Positions 8,127-17,527 are shown, counted from the stretch's first letter. The stretch: 64,000 nucleotides of DNA from Halovenus aranensis (GCF_900100385.1 NZ_FNFC01000012.1:1-64000); one strand, 5' to 3'. A program made the numbers and translations. Notes: generated from the sequence alone by a model not told the origin.

Positions 8127-8585
8127 CTACGGCCCTGTGGGTTCGTCGCGCTCTGCCGCGGCCCCCGTGCCGCCTCCGAGAAACCGTGCCTCGATGTCCG
8201 GCCCGGGCACCATACACTGGTCCCGTCTCCCGAACCAGTCGTACCGTCGCTCGGCGACGAAGTCGTACACCCGGTCACGCACCTGACGCGGAACGAAACG
8301 TAGCGACCAGAGGAGGCGATACACGCCGCCCAAGTGAGCCGCGGCACGGAGGGCCGCAGTAGACCCTGTATAACAACGGTCCTCCTCGACGAGCACGACC
8401 GAGTCGAGGTGGTCGGGGTCGAGGCCGTGTCTGGCGAGTAACGTTCCGGCCGCTGCAGACTGTAACGGCGCAAAGCTGAACACGCCCTCGGGGTCGCGTT
8501 CGATGATAAACTGGACAGACCAGTTACAGAGGTTACAGACGCCGTCAAACAGGAGAACCGGCCCCTCGTCGACGCGGTTGCTCAT
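8127..8585 (-). CDS. DCC-family thiol-disulfide oxidoreductase-like protein (DUF393)
   Basis: This 152-residue protein carries the family signature FDGVCNLCNW (Asp14, Cys17, Cys20) close to the N-terminus. It continues with the typical FAPLQSAAAG and a second half with DSVVLVEEDRCYTGSTAALRA, followed by YDWFGRRDQC near the end. DCC proteins are predicted redox proteins with a thioredoxin-like fold; their substrates are mostly unknown. The start at MSNRVDEG was chosen because homology begins there; a longer open frame extends into the pckA promoter. It converges on the kinase gene. Confidence 0.88.
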   Translation of the reverse strand: MSNRVDEGPVLLFDGVCNLCNWSVQFIIERDPEGVFSFAPLQSAAAGTLLARHGLDPDHLDSVVLVEEDRCYTGSTAALRAAAHLGGVYRLLWSLRFVPRQVRDRVYDFVAERRYDWFGRRDQCMVPGPDIEARFLGGGTGAAAERDEPTGP

Positions 8586-8729
8586 TGTCGAATAGAAGGG
8601 CCGAGAGGGATTGAGCGTTGTGGCCACAGCAAACGGGAACAGCCGAAGGAACGGGCTGTGTGTCACCGCTATGTACGTACTCGATAGTTTCCAATCATTT
8701 ATGCATCCTGCTACAGAGGTACTAGTTAC

Positions 8730-10244
8730 ATGAGCCAAAGGGTGGAGACGTCCCGGTTACGAGGCGAGTTTCCGGACCCGGAAACAGCGCCCAACGTCGT
8801 GTACAATCCCACATTCGACCAACTGCGAGCGTTCGCGGACGGGGACGAGACGACGACCGAGTACGGCAGTCCACGGTACGTAAGCGAGCAAAAATCCAGG
8901 AGCGCAGACCGCACGAAGAACCTGGTCGACGACGAGTTCTCGGAAGCGGACTGGAACGCAATCGAGGACTCGCTCACCGCGCTGGACGACCGCGAGTTCG
9001 TCTGTCTCGACAGGCAGGTCGGTCGTCATCAGGAGACGGCCTTTACCTGTCGGCTGTTCGTACCACGGGAGTACGCCCGCATCGCACTCGCGTGGGGCAA
9101 GCTGCTCGAACCCGCAGAGGGTGAGCCCGACTTCCAGACCCTCCAGTTGCCCGAGTGGGACGAACGAGAGGACAACGAGCGTCGGATTCGCGTCCTTCCG
9201 GACGCGGGGCTGACCTTCGTGCTGGGGAGTGACTACACAGGCGAGGCAAAAAAGTCGTTCTTGCGCCTGTTCATGTACTACGCCAAAGAACAGGGCGGGC
9301 TCGGCATCCACGCCGGCAGCAAGCGCGTCACTATCGAAGACGACGGCGAGCTTGAGACGGTCGGGCAGGCGTTTCTCGGCCTGAGCGCCACCGGCAAGTC
9401 GACGCTGACCGGCCACGGCTGCTGGCTCGACGAGCCCGAGGGCGCGGAGATGCTCCAAGACGACGTCTGTGCGCTGTTGCCCGACGGTCAGGTGACCGGC
9501 AGCGAGGGCGGCGGCCTCTACATCAAGACCGACGGTCTCGACCGCGACGAACAGCCAGCGCTGTACGACGCCGCGACACACGAAAGCGCCGTCTTCGAGA
9601 ACGTCTGGGTCGACGACGACACGGTCGATTTCGACAACACGTCGCTGACGAGCAACGGGCGGGCAGTCATCCAGCGCGACCAGCTCGACTCTGCGGCAGA
9701 AGATATCGACCTGGAGGGCGTCGACCAGGTGTTTTTCATCACCCGGAACCCGATGATGCCCCCGATTGCTCGGCTCGACGACCGGCAGGCCGCCGTCGCC
9801 TTCATGCTCGGTGAGTCCATCCAGACGAGCGCCGGCGACCCGAACGCGGCCGGCGAATCGATTCGCGTCGTCGGCACCAACCCGTTCATCATCGGTCCCG
9901 AAGGCGAGGAGGGCAACCGCTTTCGGGACCTCATTGCCGAGAACGATGTCGAGTGCTTCGTCATCAACACCGGCCACATCGGTCCGGCGAAAGCCGACAT
10001 CGGCGTCCGCGAGTCCGTGAACATCCTCGTCGCCGCCGCACGCGGTGACATCGAGTGGGAGTACGACGAGCGCATGGACCTCGAACTACCGAGCGAGGTG
10101 CCCGGCATCAGCATCGACGCGTTCTACCCGCCCAAACATTACGACGACTTCGACCGCAAGCTCCACGACCTCCGCGAGGAGCGACTCGACTACCTCCAGC
10201 AGTTCGAGACGCTCCGTGACGACATCGTCAACGCCGTCTACTGA
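8730..10244 (+). CDS. pckA: Phosphoenolpyruvate carboxykinase (ATP)
   Basis: This enzyme makes phosphoenolpyruvate from oxaloacetate and ATP, the entry to gluconeogenesis. The 504-residue protein has the kinase P-loop GLSATGKST at 217-225, the metal-binding segment LQDDVCALLPDG near 243-254, EGGGLYIKTDGL and a substrate-side stretch FITRNPMMPPIARL. It is of the ATP-dependent class rather than the GTP class by the P-loop and by the KTDGL pattern. The promoter has a CATTTATGC box about 30 bases before the ATG. Growth on organic acids such as lactate, suggested by the island further right, would need this enzyme. Confidence 0.93.
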   Translation: MSQRVETSRLRGEFPDPETAPNVVYNPTFDQLRAFADGDETTTEYGSPRYVSEQKSRSADRTKNLVDDEFSEADWNAIEDSLTALDDREFVCLDRQVGRHQETAFTCRLFVPREYARIALAWGKLLEPAEGEPDFQTLQLPEWDEREDNERRIRVLPDAGLTFVLGSDYTGEAKKSFLRLFMYYAKEQGGLGIHAGSKRVTIEDDGELETVGQAFLGLSATGKSTLTGHGCWLDEPEGAEMLQDDVCALLPDGQVTGSEGGGLYIKTDGLDRDEQPALYDAATHESAVFENVWVDDDTVDFDNTSLTSNGRAVIQRDQLDSAAEDIDLEGVDQVFFITRNPMMPPIARLDDRQAAVAFMLGESIQTSAGDPNAAGESIRVVGTNPFIIGPEGEEGNRFRDLIAENDVECFVINTGHIGPAKADIGVRESVNILVAAARGDIEWEYDERMDLELPSEVPGISIDAFYPPKHYDDFDRKLHDLREERLDYLQQFETLRDDIVNAVY

Positions 10245-10351
10245 ACCCAGCGCCGACGGTTCTTCGAGTGAACCTCGGGGCTTTCTCCTCGATTCTCCCT
10301 AAGGGGCCGAGTAGTCATAGACCTACGCGGCTAAAGACCCTACAGCGCGGA

Positions 10352-10945
10352 ATGACAGACGACAGACAGGGCCGAGACAAGCAAGCAATAGACGCCGAGA
10401 ACCGCCAGCGAGAGCGCGACCTTGCGACCGAGCTAGAGCGGGGTGACCAACCGGAGCCACCGAGAGAAGACGGAACACTCGGCGAGATAGAGACAGCGCT
10501 CGAATCGGTCTCGTTCCCGGCGACGGGGAGTGCAGTCGTCGCCGCCGTCGGCGACCGCGAAGTCGAATCGGCCACGGACAGCTACAGTGTCGAGGAACTC
10601 GTCCCGGACGAGGAGCGGTTCGATTCGCCCGCCGCGGTCACGGTACACCTCCTGTGGCCGACCGTCGCCGCGGCCACCAAACAGGTCCTCGAAGCGATCA
10701 AGACGGTTCCGCATGCGGAGCTCCCGTGGTCACGGCGCAAGGCCTACGAGAAGACGTTCAAAGAGCTGAACGACGTCGACGCCGACGACGACAACGAGGG
10801 CATCGGGGCCATCAGCGACTGGATTGTCGAGTACAGCCACGAGAGAGAACAGCTCCCGGGCTCGCGTGCAGTTCGCCGACAGGCGGCGACGTTCTGCCGA
10901 GAGAACGGCTATCAGGTTCGCGTCGACGAGTGGCTCGGCATCTAG
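10352..10945 (+). CDS. DUF5789-like conserved haloarchaeal protein
   Basis: This 197-residue protein has no known function. Its N-terminal 45 residues are charged and helical. It then shows the haloarchaeal block SFPATGSAVVAAVGDREVES, with YSVEELVPDEERFDSPAAV, and ends with DDEGIGAISDWIVE-type and LPGSRAVRRQAATFCRENGY motifs and the terminal WLGI. The pattern fits the DUF5789 family. There are no membrane segments or cysteine motifs beyond a single Cys. The ATG at MTDDRQG was chosen; an upstream start gives a non-conserved tail. It lies 107 bases after pckA and may have its own promoter. Confidence 0.8.
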   Translation: MTDDRQGRDKQAIDAENRQRERDLATELERGDQPEPPREDGTLGEIETALESVSFPATGSAVVAAVGDREVESATDSYSVEELVPDEERFDSPAAVTVHLLWPTVAAATKQVLEAIKTVPHAELPWSRRKAYEKTFKELNDVDADDDNEGIGAISDWIVEYSHEREQLPGSRAVRRQAATFCRENGYQVRVDEWLGI

Positions 10946-12556
10946 TCAGAATCCCGAGACCTGTCCGTCCTTGCGCGGTTCGGTCGCACCCGAGAGCGTC
11001 CCGTCGTTGTTCCGGACCGCCTGTGCGCCGCCGAACAGCCCCGGGTACAGCACCCGCACGTCGTGGCCCCGGCGGGCGAGTTTCGTCGGGACGCCCTCGT
11101 GCATATGCTCCTCGACGGCCAGCGTCCCCTCCTCGCGGTACCGCCAGCGCGGGGCGTCGAGGGCAGCCTGGAGCGGCATCTCGTAGTCGACGAGATTCGA
11201 GATAAGCTGGACGTGGCCCTGGGGCTGCATGTAGCCACCCATCACGCCAAAGGCCAGCCAGTCGTCTTCGCCCAGCTGTGCGAGGCCGGGGACGAGCGTG
11301 TGGAACGGGCGCTTGCCGCCGTCGAGTCGGTTGGGATGCTCGGGGTCGAGCGAGAACGAGGCCCCGCGGTTCTGGAGCGCGATACCCGTCTCGCCGGCGA
11401 CGAGGCCGCTCCCAAAGCCCGCAAACCGGGAGTTGATATACGAGACGACGTTGCCCTCGTCGTCGGCGACACACAACAGGACGGTGTCGGCGTCTTCGCC
11501 GGTCGCTTCCGGCGTCCCCACGTCGACGTCCGAAATCGGCTCGTCGCCAATCTCTTTGGCACGGTCTTGTGCGTAGACCTTCGAGTGCAGCGGGGGCACG
11601 TCCTCGTATGCGGGGTCGGTGACGTGGTAGTGGCCGTCGTGGAAGGCGAGTTTCATCGCCTCGGAAAAATCGTGGACGCGGTCGGGCGAGTCGTAGGGGT
11701 GGTCGCCGGCCCCGATTTCCTCGGCGATGTTGAGCGCTTCGAGCGCGAGTTGGCCCTGATTGTGTGGTCCGAGTTCGTAGATTGTGCGGCCGTTGTAGGT
11801 CGTCGAGAGAGGGTCGGGCCACTCGACCTCGAAGTCGGCGAGATCCTCGGTCGTCATGAACCCGCCCTTGTCCTGTATCTCCTCGACGATTGCCTCGCCG
11901 ATAGCGCCCTCGTAGACGGCGTCTGCTCCCTCCTCGGCAATCTGTTGCATCGACTCGCCGAGCCGGGGGAGTCGGGCGGTCTGTCCCACGTCGGGCGCCT
12001 CGCCGTCGAAGAGGTAGGCCTCTCGGGCGTGGTCGTCCTCGAAGAGGCCCTCGGCGTGTTGCCACTGTGCCGAGACGACCTCCGTGACCGGGTATCCATC
12101 GATTGCGTAGGCGATTGCGGGGTCGAGTACGTCAGCCAGAGAGAGCCGGCCGAGTTCCTCGACGGTCGCCTCCCAGCCGCGAGCCGTGCCGGGGACTGTG
12201 ACCGTGTGGGGACCGTGCATCGGCATCGACGCCTCCTCAGGGTCGCCGTCGGCGACGCGCTCGCGGACGCCCTCGATTGTGGCGTCCTGTGGCGCGCCAC
12301 CGGAGGCTCGCATCGCCCCGACCTCGCCGTCTGCGGTCCGATAACAGGCGAACACGTCGCCCCCGAGGCCGGTGCTCGTGGGCTCGACGACGTTCAGCGC
12401 GGCCGCGGTAGCGACGGCGGCGTCGAAGGCATTGCCCCCCGTCCGCAGTATCTCGACGCCAGCCTCTGCCGCGAGTGGCTGACTGGTGGCGACGACACCG
12501 TTCGGTGCGTAAACGGTCGACCGACGCGACTCGAAGCTGTCGATGTCTGGGTCCAT
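10946..12556 (-). CDS. ggt: Gamma-glutamyltransferase
   Basis: This enzyme cleaves or transfers gamma-glutamyl groups. The 536-residue proenzyme has the N-terminal substrate region (GGNAFDAAVA near 40-49, EPTSTGLGGD near 57-66) and a predicted autocleavage Thr358 in DADTVLLCVADDEGN. Downstream are SYINSRFAGFGSG and GVMGGYMQPQGH, matching the small-subunit active site. No signal peptide is seen, so it is probably cytoplasmic. Haloarchaea use gamma-glutamylcysteine as a thiol, which makes that a plausible substrate. The stop lies directly against the DUF5789 stop. Confidence 0.94.
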   Translation of the reverse strand: MDPDIDSFESRRSTVYAPNGVVATSQPLAAEAGVEILRTGGNAFDAAVATAAALNVVEPTSTGLGGDVFACYRTADGEVGAMRASGGAPQDATIEGVRERVADGDPEEASMPMHGPHTVTVPGTARGWEATVEELGRLSLADVLDPAIAYAIDGYPVTEVVSAQWQHAEGLFEDDHAREAYLFDGEAPDVGQTARLPRLGESMQQIAEEGADAVYEGAIGEAIVEEIQDKGGFMTTEDLADFEVEWPDPLSTTYNGRTIYELGPHNQGQLALEALNIAEEIGAGDHPYDSPDRVHDFSEAMKLAFHDGHYHVTDPAYEDVPPLHSKVYAQDRAKEIGDEPISDVDVGTPEATGEDADTVLLCVADDEGNVVSYINSRFAGFGSGLVAGETGIALQNRGASFSLDPEHPNRLDGGKRPFHTLVPGLAQLGEDDWLAFGVMGGYMQPQGHVQLISNLVDYEMPLQAALDAPRWRYREEGTLAVEEHMHEGVPTKLARRGHDVRVLYPGLFGGAQAVRNNDGTLSGATEPRKDGQVSGF

Positions 12557-12651
12557 AGACCGAGTTGGAGCTTCGCGGTCAAAGATGTTGAGTTACCTCC
12601 AGAACAGCCAACAGGTCGCGGCGACGCAGTAGAACGGCCACACCAGCGCCC

Positions 12652-13218
12652 TCAGTCCTCTCTGTCGTTGCCGTCGAAGCGTTCGGTGGCGGTTTCGAAG
12701 GCGAGTTCGTCCTGCTGGCGGGCCCGTCGTGATTCACGCTCGGCGATGGCCTCCGGGTCAGGGTTGGCGTCGTCGTCGAGACGCGCCCAGGAGTTGTGGA
12801 CTTTCGCGTGACACCACCGACAGAGATAGACCGTAATCTCGTGGCTCGTCTCGCCGGAGCCGTGTCCAGAGTCGTCGGCGTACGAGAGGTGGTGTTCTTC
12901 CAGCAGCGGCCGCTCGTCGTCGTGTGCCATCCGCTGTTCGGCGAGGCCACACCGGACACACTCGCGGTCGTGGGTACGACACCGGAAATGCGGGCAGTCG
13001 GCCCACTCCCAGGGGCCGGTCGGGCCCGGTTCGTCGGGGTCGCCCGCGACCGGACACCGGAACTCCTCGCTCCGGCGCTGGGCGGCGAACTCGGGGTCGC
13101 GGTCGCCGTACTCGACAGCGTACCGGCAGTTTCCCTCCGAGGTGAGGTAGTCACAGCGGTCGACGACAGCGTACGGGTCGTCGACGCCGACGGAGGTGCC
13201 CGCCTCGGTTTTCTCCAT
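12652..13218 (-). CDS. HNH-like zinc protein of haloarchaea
   Basis: This 188-residue protein has Cys pairs suited to zinc binding: CPHFRCRTHDRECVRCGL in the middle and CRWCHAKVH near residue 145-153, with a His-His motif (EEHHLSY) between them. The spacing of HH, then C-x2-C-x3-H, resembles an HNH/HNHc endonuclease core. A long acidic and Arg-rich helix forms the C-terminus. Nuclease activity is an inference from the motif. The ATG at MEKTEAG is 89 bases from the divergent FAU-1 gene, so the two genes share a control region. Confidence 0.75.
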   Translation of the reverse strand: MEKTEAGTSVGVDDPYAVVDRCDYLTSEGNCRYAVEYGDRDPEFAAQRRSEEFRCPVAGDPDEPGPTGPWEWADCPHFRCRTHDRECVRCGLAEQRMAHDDERPLLEEHHLSYADDSGHGSGETSHEITVYLCRWCHAKVHNSWARLDDDANPDPEAIAERESRRARQQDELAFETATERFDGNDRED

Positions 13219-13307
13219 ACAGAGGCGTGGCGGGCCAGCGGCTTGAGGGTTTTGCGGGCCACGTGAAACAGGGAAGCTATACCCCTCCGGGCCACACGTT
13301 TCGGCCA

Positions 13308-14726
13308 ATGACAGTTCGGGTTCGCGGCATCTACACGACGGCGCTGACGGCGCTGTTGGACGACGTGGTCCAAGCCTCGCCGCCCATCCAGCGGCGCTTC
13401 GACGAGGAGTTTCCCCTCGAACCGGCCGCGGCGTCGGTCACGACGACCGACGACAGACAGGGCGTGTGTGTCACCGGCGCGAGCGAGCGAGTCACCGAGA
13501 TAGTCAAGCAACTGGAGGAACTCGGCCGTGACGCGTTCGTCTGGCGGGCCGCACTTCCACGGGGCGCGGTCTTTGCCGGCGAGGTCGTCGAGACGCTGGG
13601 TAGCGGCGCGCTCGTCGAGTGTGACGGCGTGGCCGACGGCGAGCCAGATGGCGTGCCGGCCGCCGGCGACACGCAGGGCTTTCTCCCGTATTCGAAGACG
13701 AGCCGCCGTATCGAGGAGGGCGAGACGCTTCGGGTGCAGGTCGACGAGCCACGTGCACCCTGGAGCGGTAGTCGGCCGGTACTGGAGACGACCGTCCGCG
13801 TCCACGGCGAACTCGCCTCGCTCGTCAGAGGCAAATCCTCGGGGAGCGGCCAGCCCGAGCTGGCCGAGATTCTGCCGGTCGACCCGCCCGAGGGATGGGG
13901 CACAAGCTGGGCGGACGCGGCCGACGACGCCGGACTGGATGCGCTTGGCGATACGCTGGAGGGACTGCGCGACCGCGCCCTCGCGTTCGACGATTCCCTC
14001 GCCGACGCCGGGGCGGTCGAGGATGTCGCGCCGGGCCCCTACTGGCCGGGCGAGACGACCTGCTGGGTCTGGTTCGGCCGCGAGTCACGGTTCGCGCTCG
14101 ATGCCGTTCGCCGGGATGCCGTCCCGACGATGCCGGGCCACCACCGAACCAAGGCCGGGACGAACGCGGCAAGCGCGGCCGTCGACTTCGTCGAGGCGCT
14201 GTGTGACGACCTCGGCGACACAGAGGCGGAATTTCCGTTCGGCGTCGTGACCGACCAGTTCGGGCCACAGGCGGGTGATTCGGTTCGCATCGACCACGGT
14301 AAGCCCGACGGCAGGCTGTTCGACCTCGGGACCGGTGAGGTGACAGAGCGCGACGCAGACGGGCAGGTGACCGTCAGGCGAGAGATGTCGCCGGGTGGCA
14401 CCTACGACGCGCTGGGCGTCGAGCGCCAGGCTGGGGATGTGGCTATCACGAAATTCAAGGAGGGCCGGTGGTGGTATCCGACGGTGTACCGGGGCGAGGA
14501 CGGGCAGACGCGGGGGACGTACGTCAACGTCTGTACGCCGGTCGAGGTGTTCCCCGACGCGGTCCGGTACGTCGACCTCCACGTCGACGTGGTCAAACAC
14601 GCAGACGGGACCGTCGAGCGCGTCGACGACGACGAACTGGACGCCGCCACGGAGGTAGGCCACATTTCGCCAGCCCTCGCAGAGAAGGCACGTGCTGTCG
14701 CCGACGCGATTGCGAAGTCGCTGTGA
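13308..14726 (+). CDS. Probable ribonuclease FAU-1
   Basis: FAU-1 proteins are archaeal RNA-binding ribonucleases with an RNase E/G-like N-terminal S1-type region and a C-terminal DUF402 domain; an archaeal member has been linked to 5S rRNA processing. The 472-residue product begins with MTVRVRGIYTTALTALL, the family start. A mid segment, PGHHRTKAG near residue 280, matches the family's core. The DUF402 part has GRWWYPTVYRGEDG and DLHVDVVKHADGTVERVDDDEL near 385-445. Length and layout are normal. It is divergent from the HNH-like gene. Confidence 0.9.
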   Translation: MTVRVRGIYTTALTALLDDVVQASPPIQRRFDEEFPLEPAAASVTTTDDRQGVCVTGASERVTEIVKQLEELGRDAFVWRAALPRGAVFAGEVVETLGSGALVECDGVADGEPDGVPAAGDTQGFLPYSKTSRRIEEGETLRVQVDEPRAPWSGSRPVLETTVRVHGELASLVRGKSSGSGQPELAEILPVDPPEGWGTSWADAADDAGLDALGDTLEGLRDRALAFDDSLADAGAVEDVAPGPYWPGETTCWVWFGRESRFALDAVRRDAVPTMPGHHRTKAGTNAASAAVDFVEALCDDLGDTEAEFPFGVVTDQFGPQAGDSVRIDHGKPDGRLFDLGTGEVTERDADGQVTVRREMSPGGTYDALGVERQAGDVAITKFKEGRWWYPTVYRGEDGQTRGTYVNVCTPVEVFPDAVRYVDLHVDVVKHADGTVERVDDDELDAATEVGHISPALAEKARAVADAIAKSL

Positions 14727-14813
14727 GCGAGACACTACTGCAGGGGCCAGGCTACAACAGCGCCTGACGGCTGCCGAAAGTATTTACTCGACCCACCGCC
14801 AGCCACGCACGTC

Positions 14814-15395
14814 ATGCGCCAAACCGCCCTCCTCGTGGCCGTCCTCGCCCTCGTCGCGGCTGGTGGCTGTCTCTCGGCAGGCAGTGGTCCGTTGTCGGAC
14901 GAGTCTGGAGAGAACGTCACGGTCGAGTACGGTATCACTGCCAGTAGTCTCCCGTCGGAAATCGCGTCAGCGAACCTGACGATGCAGGTGGTCTTCGTCG
15001 AGAACGGCGACGATTTCAGCGACAACGCCTGCTGGCGAGACACCTACTTCGGTCCGTTCAAACCGACGCCAACACCAATCGGAGAGCCAAGCGGAGACTG
15101 TCTCCGCTCACAGGAAGTCACTGTCGACGTCACGGAACTGAACGAGACGCGGACCGTGACCGCAACGGCACCCGAGCGGTTCGACGCCGGCCACGGTCTC
15201 GTCGTCACCGACGTGGTCGCAACCTACCAGAACGGGACGTCAGTGTCGAGAATCCACGGCTTCGGGGGCCACCGGGCCAACATCGTCGAGGGGACTCCCG
15301 AGGACCGATACACCGTCGACCTCGGTATCGGGACGGCCGAGACGCCTGCGTACGCCTACTACCTCTCCGCCGAGGAGAACAGTTCCGGCCGATAG
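14814..15395 (+). CDS. Secreted lipoprotein of unknown function
   Basis: This 193-residue protein has a hydrophobic signal (residues 5-17) ending in the lipobox AGGC with Cys19, so it should be lipid-anchored on the outer face of the membrane. The mature part is beta-rich, with several N-glycosylation sequons (for example ENVT, NET, NGT, NSS). Two cysteines near the middle (NACWRDT and GDCLRS) could form a disulfide. No family was recognised. It follows the FAU-1 gene by 87 bases. Confidence 0.75.
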   Translation: MRQTALLVAVLALVAAGGCLSAGSGPLSDESGENVTVEYGITASSLPSEIASANLTMQVVFVENGDDFSDNACWRDTYFGPFKPTPTPIGEPSGDCLRSQEVTVDVTELNETRTVTATAPERFDAGHGLVVTDVVATYQNGTSVSRIHGFGGHRANIVEGTPEDRYTVDLGIGTAETPAYAYYLSAEENSSGR

Positions 15396-15455
15396 ACCTG
15401 GCGGCCCGAGGAGTGTCGCTTTTCACTGCGGGTCCCGAGTACACGGCATGGTCCG

Positions 15456-15647
15456 ATGACTGAGGAGACAGAGAGTTCGTTGCCGATAGCGAGGGGGACG
15501 CTGCGGGTCGTCTATCTCGTCGGCATCGCGCTCAACGTGGTGGCACTGACTGTCGCGGCGGCGGCAGGTGAGACCGTCGGCGCGCTGACGCTTGGGCTCA
15601 TTATCGTCTATCTCGGCGTTCGCTACCGAATGCTCGACGTGTCGTGA
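15456..15647 (+). CDS. Small two-TM membrane protein
   Basis: This 63-residue protein has two hydrophobic helices, about residues 17-37 and 42-55, joined by a short Gly/Glu loop, with a polar N-terminus. It is too short for a confident family match. Codon use and its acidic N-terminus fit a real haloarchaeal gene. It converges with the next small membrane protein gene, whose stop is five bases away. Confidence 0.55.
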   Translation: MTEETESSLPIARGTLRVVYLVGIALNVVALTVAAAAGETVGALTLGLIIVYLGVRYRMLDVS

Positions 15648-15652
15648 CGGGG

Positions 15653-15901
15653 TTATGCCCCCGCTGCGAGAAAGGCGAGCCAGGAGACGACCCCGATTGC
15701 ACCCGTGACGGCGATGACCGCGCCACCGGTCGTGCTCGTCTCGTCGTCGTACAGTCTGTACCCGGCGTAGACGGCCGCGAGCCCGAACAGTGGAATCAGC
15801 ACCCACGAGATAATGGCTGACGCGATACCGCCCCAGAAGTAGAGCGTGCCGTCCTCGTTCCAGGCTCGGACCGTCGCGCTGACGCCAGTTGGGTCGTCCA
15901 T
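15653..15901 (-). CDS. Small two-TM membrane protein
   Basis: This 82-residue protein has a polar N-terminus (WNEDGTLYFWGG), a first helix at about 22-48 containing PLFG, a short acidic loop (YDDETSTTGG) and a second helix at about 60-82 that runs to the C-terminus. The ATG at MDDPTGV was preferred; a longer start five codons upstream is possible. Function is unknown. Confidence 0.6.
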   Translation of the reverse strand: MDDPTGVSATVRAWNEDGTLYFWGGIASAIISWVLIPLFGLAAVYAGYRLYDDETSTTGGAVIAVTGAIGVVSWLAFLAAGA

Positions 15902-16001
15902 CGTTGTGCCGTACACGCACTTGGTGTAGTGCTACTTATCCGTTGGCCCAAAGAGGCGCAGTATTTAACCGCACCTGCGTGGTAGCTACGAGTAGTAGTG
16001 A

Positions 16002-16775
16002 ATGAAGCTCCTGTCGTGTAATGCCGGTTATCTCCTCGATTACGAAGGTGCCTACCACGAGTACATGCTCCGGCCACACCGGGGGCTCGTAGGGAGCAAG
16101 CGCGCCGAGGAGAACGCCATCGGACAGCTAGTCGAACTCATCAGCGACGAGCGGCCAGATATCGTCGGCCTCGTCGAGGTTGACCAGGGTTCGGTACGCA
16201 CTCGAACCGACGGCCAGGTCACAGACCTCGCCAGCCGACTCGACCAGCGCGGACTCGTCTACCAGCCATACGCGGCGACGAAATACGGTGACGGTGGTGT
16301 TATTCCCTCGATGCCCGTCTTGCAACACCTCGCCAACGGCGTCCTTGTCGGCGACGACTACAGGATGTCGACACACTACCTCGAAACGGGGCCGAAACGG
16401 CTCGTCATCGAGGTCTCGACGCCCGAGGTCGACATTTTCAACACACACCTGGCGATGAGCGGCCGGGCGCGGCGCAGCCAACTCGGCGAACTCGCCGACC
16501 TGGTAGCCAAGCGCGAGAACCCCGTCGTCGCCGGCGATTTCAACACCTACAACGGGCTCGACGAGGTGCGGGCCATCTTCGAGGACACCGACCTGACCGT
16601 CTACAACCCCGGCGAGACGGTGCCGCCGCGCCCGCTGGACGGCGTCGTCACGGACACTCGGACGCTGGATTTCTTCATCGCGCCGGAGACGATGCCCGTC
16701 TCGCGGTGTGAGGTACTCGACGTACAGATATCGGACCACCGGCCAATCGTCATGGAGTTCGACCCGACTCAGTAG
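16002..16775 (+). CDS. Endonuclease/exonuclease/phosphatase family protein
   Basis: This 257-residue protein belongs to the EEP superfamily of metal-dependent phosphoesterases. It shows the catalytic series in order: NAGYL near the start, VGLVEVD (metal Glu) at about 55-61, FNTHLAM, GDFNTYNG and finally SDHRPIVM with the catalytic Asp-His. Its substrate may be nucleic acid, a phosphoinositide-like lipid or a sugar phosphate; the sequence does not decide. A GTATTTAAC box lies about 40 bases upstream. It overlaps the convergent PHP gene by seven bases, and the pairing of two phosphoesterases may reflect related substrates. Confidence 0.88.
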   Translation: MKLLSCNAGYLLDYEGAYHEYMLRPHRGLVGSKRAEENAIGQLVELISDERPDIVGLVEVDQGSVRTRTDGQVTDLASRLDQRGLVYQPYAATKYGDGGVIPSMPVLQHLANGVLVGDDYRMSTHYLETGPKRLVIEVSTPEVDIFNTHLAMSGRARRSQLGELADLVAKRENPVVAGDFNTYNGLDEVRAIFEDTDLTVYNPGETVPPRPLDGVVTDTRTLDFFIAPETMPVSRCEVLDVQISDHRPIVMEFDPTQ

Positions 16776-17527
16776 GCCACGTCGTCGGCGAATCGGTCGT
16801 CGTATCGGGAGGGGTTCGTCGGCTCGTCGCCTTCGAGGACGACGCGGGCGAACTTGTCCCAGGAGTTCTCTTTCGAGAGGTGTGCGAACTCGGCGCGACG
16901 CTTGAGCAGGTGAGCGAGGCCGTCGTTGCGGTAACACTGCGGGTCCGCGCCGTCAGCGAGTGCGCCAGCGAGGTCCCCCGCAGTTGTGATATCGCGCTCG
17001 AACTCGACCCAGGCCTCGCCGATGGTGGTAGGAAGGTGGCTGTACGAGGAGACGTACGTCGGCAAGTCGAGCTCGCCCGCTATCGACTGCATCCGACGGG
17101 TGTGGAACCACCAGTTTTTCGGGCAGAACACCTCGACGGCGTCGAACACCTCCTGATACTCCCGAACGTCCTCGGCGGCGAGGCTCATCGTGAGAAACTC
17201 GGGATGGGGAGCGAGGACCGTCTCGCCACGACGGTCGATTTCGGCCATCGTCGCCTCGAAGGTGAGAAAGTCCGGAATCGGGTCGTCGGGGTCGATGACG
17301 AGCACGTGCCGCCGGCGGTTCCAGCGGTCGGCAAAACACTCACGCGCGGGGACGACGAGCAGGTCTTCGTCGGAATACCGCCGGGCGCGGTCCCGGATAT
17401 CCGAGAGATGCGTGAAGTGTGGGGCGTAGACGAGAACGTCGAGACCGGCCTGTTTCGCCCGCCGGACGACCTCGTCGTCGAGTATCTTGACGTGGAGGTC
17501 GACCCGCGTCGACACAGCAGCTGTCAT
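16769..17527 (-). CDS. PHP-domain phosphoesterase
   Basis: This 252-residue protein has the PHP fold pattern: DLHVK at 10-14 in place of the usual DxHxH, VYAPHFTHLSDI, ECFADRWNRRRHVLVID, LAPHPEF and a late segment with ECF/CPKNWW and SYSHLPTTIG. PHP proteins are metal-dependent phosphoesterases, including histidinol phosphatases and nucleases. The first motif has Lys where the second metal His normally sits, so metal binding may be altered. It is convergent with the EEP-family gene. Confidence 0.8.
   Translation of the reverse strand: MTAAVSTRVDLHVKILDDEVVRRAKQAGLDVLVYAPHFTHLSDIRDRARRYSDEDLLVVPARECFADRWNRRRHVLVIDPDDPIPDFLTFEATMAEIDRRGETVLAPHPEFLTMSLAAEDVREYQEVFDAVEVFCPKNWWFHTRRMQSIAGELDLPTYVSSYSHLPTTIGEAWVEFERDITTAGDLAGALADGADPQCYRNDGLAHLLKRRAEFAHLSKENSWDKFARVVLEGDEPTNPSRYDDRFADDVAY

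Noticed and set aside
12593-12643. A GTG-started 16-residue hydrophobic peptide (ends CWLFWR) on the minus strand between the HNH-like and ggt genes
   Set aside because: It is too short and has no ribosome binding site or homologue I can name; it is probably chance, although the composition is striking.
11063-12811. 582-codon plus-strand frame across the ggt gene
   Set aside because: It is antisense to a clear gamma-glutamyltransferase and rich in Arg, Val and Gly, typical of a shadow frame in GC-rich coding DNA.
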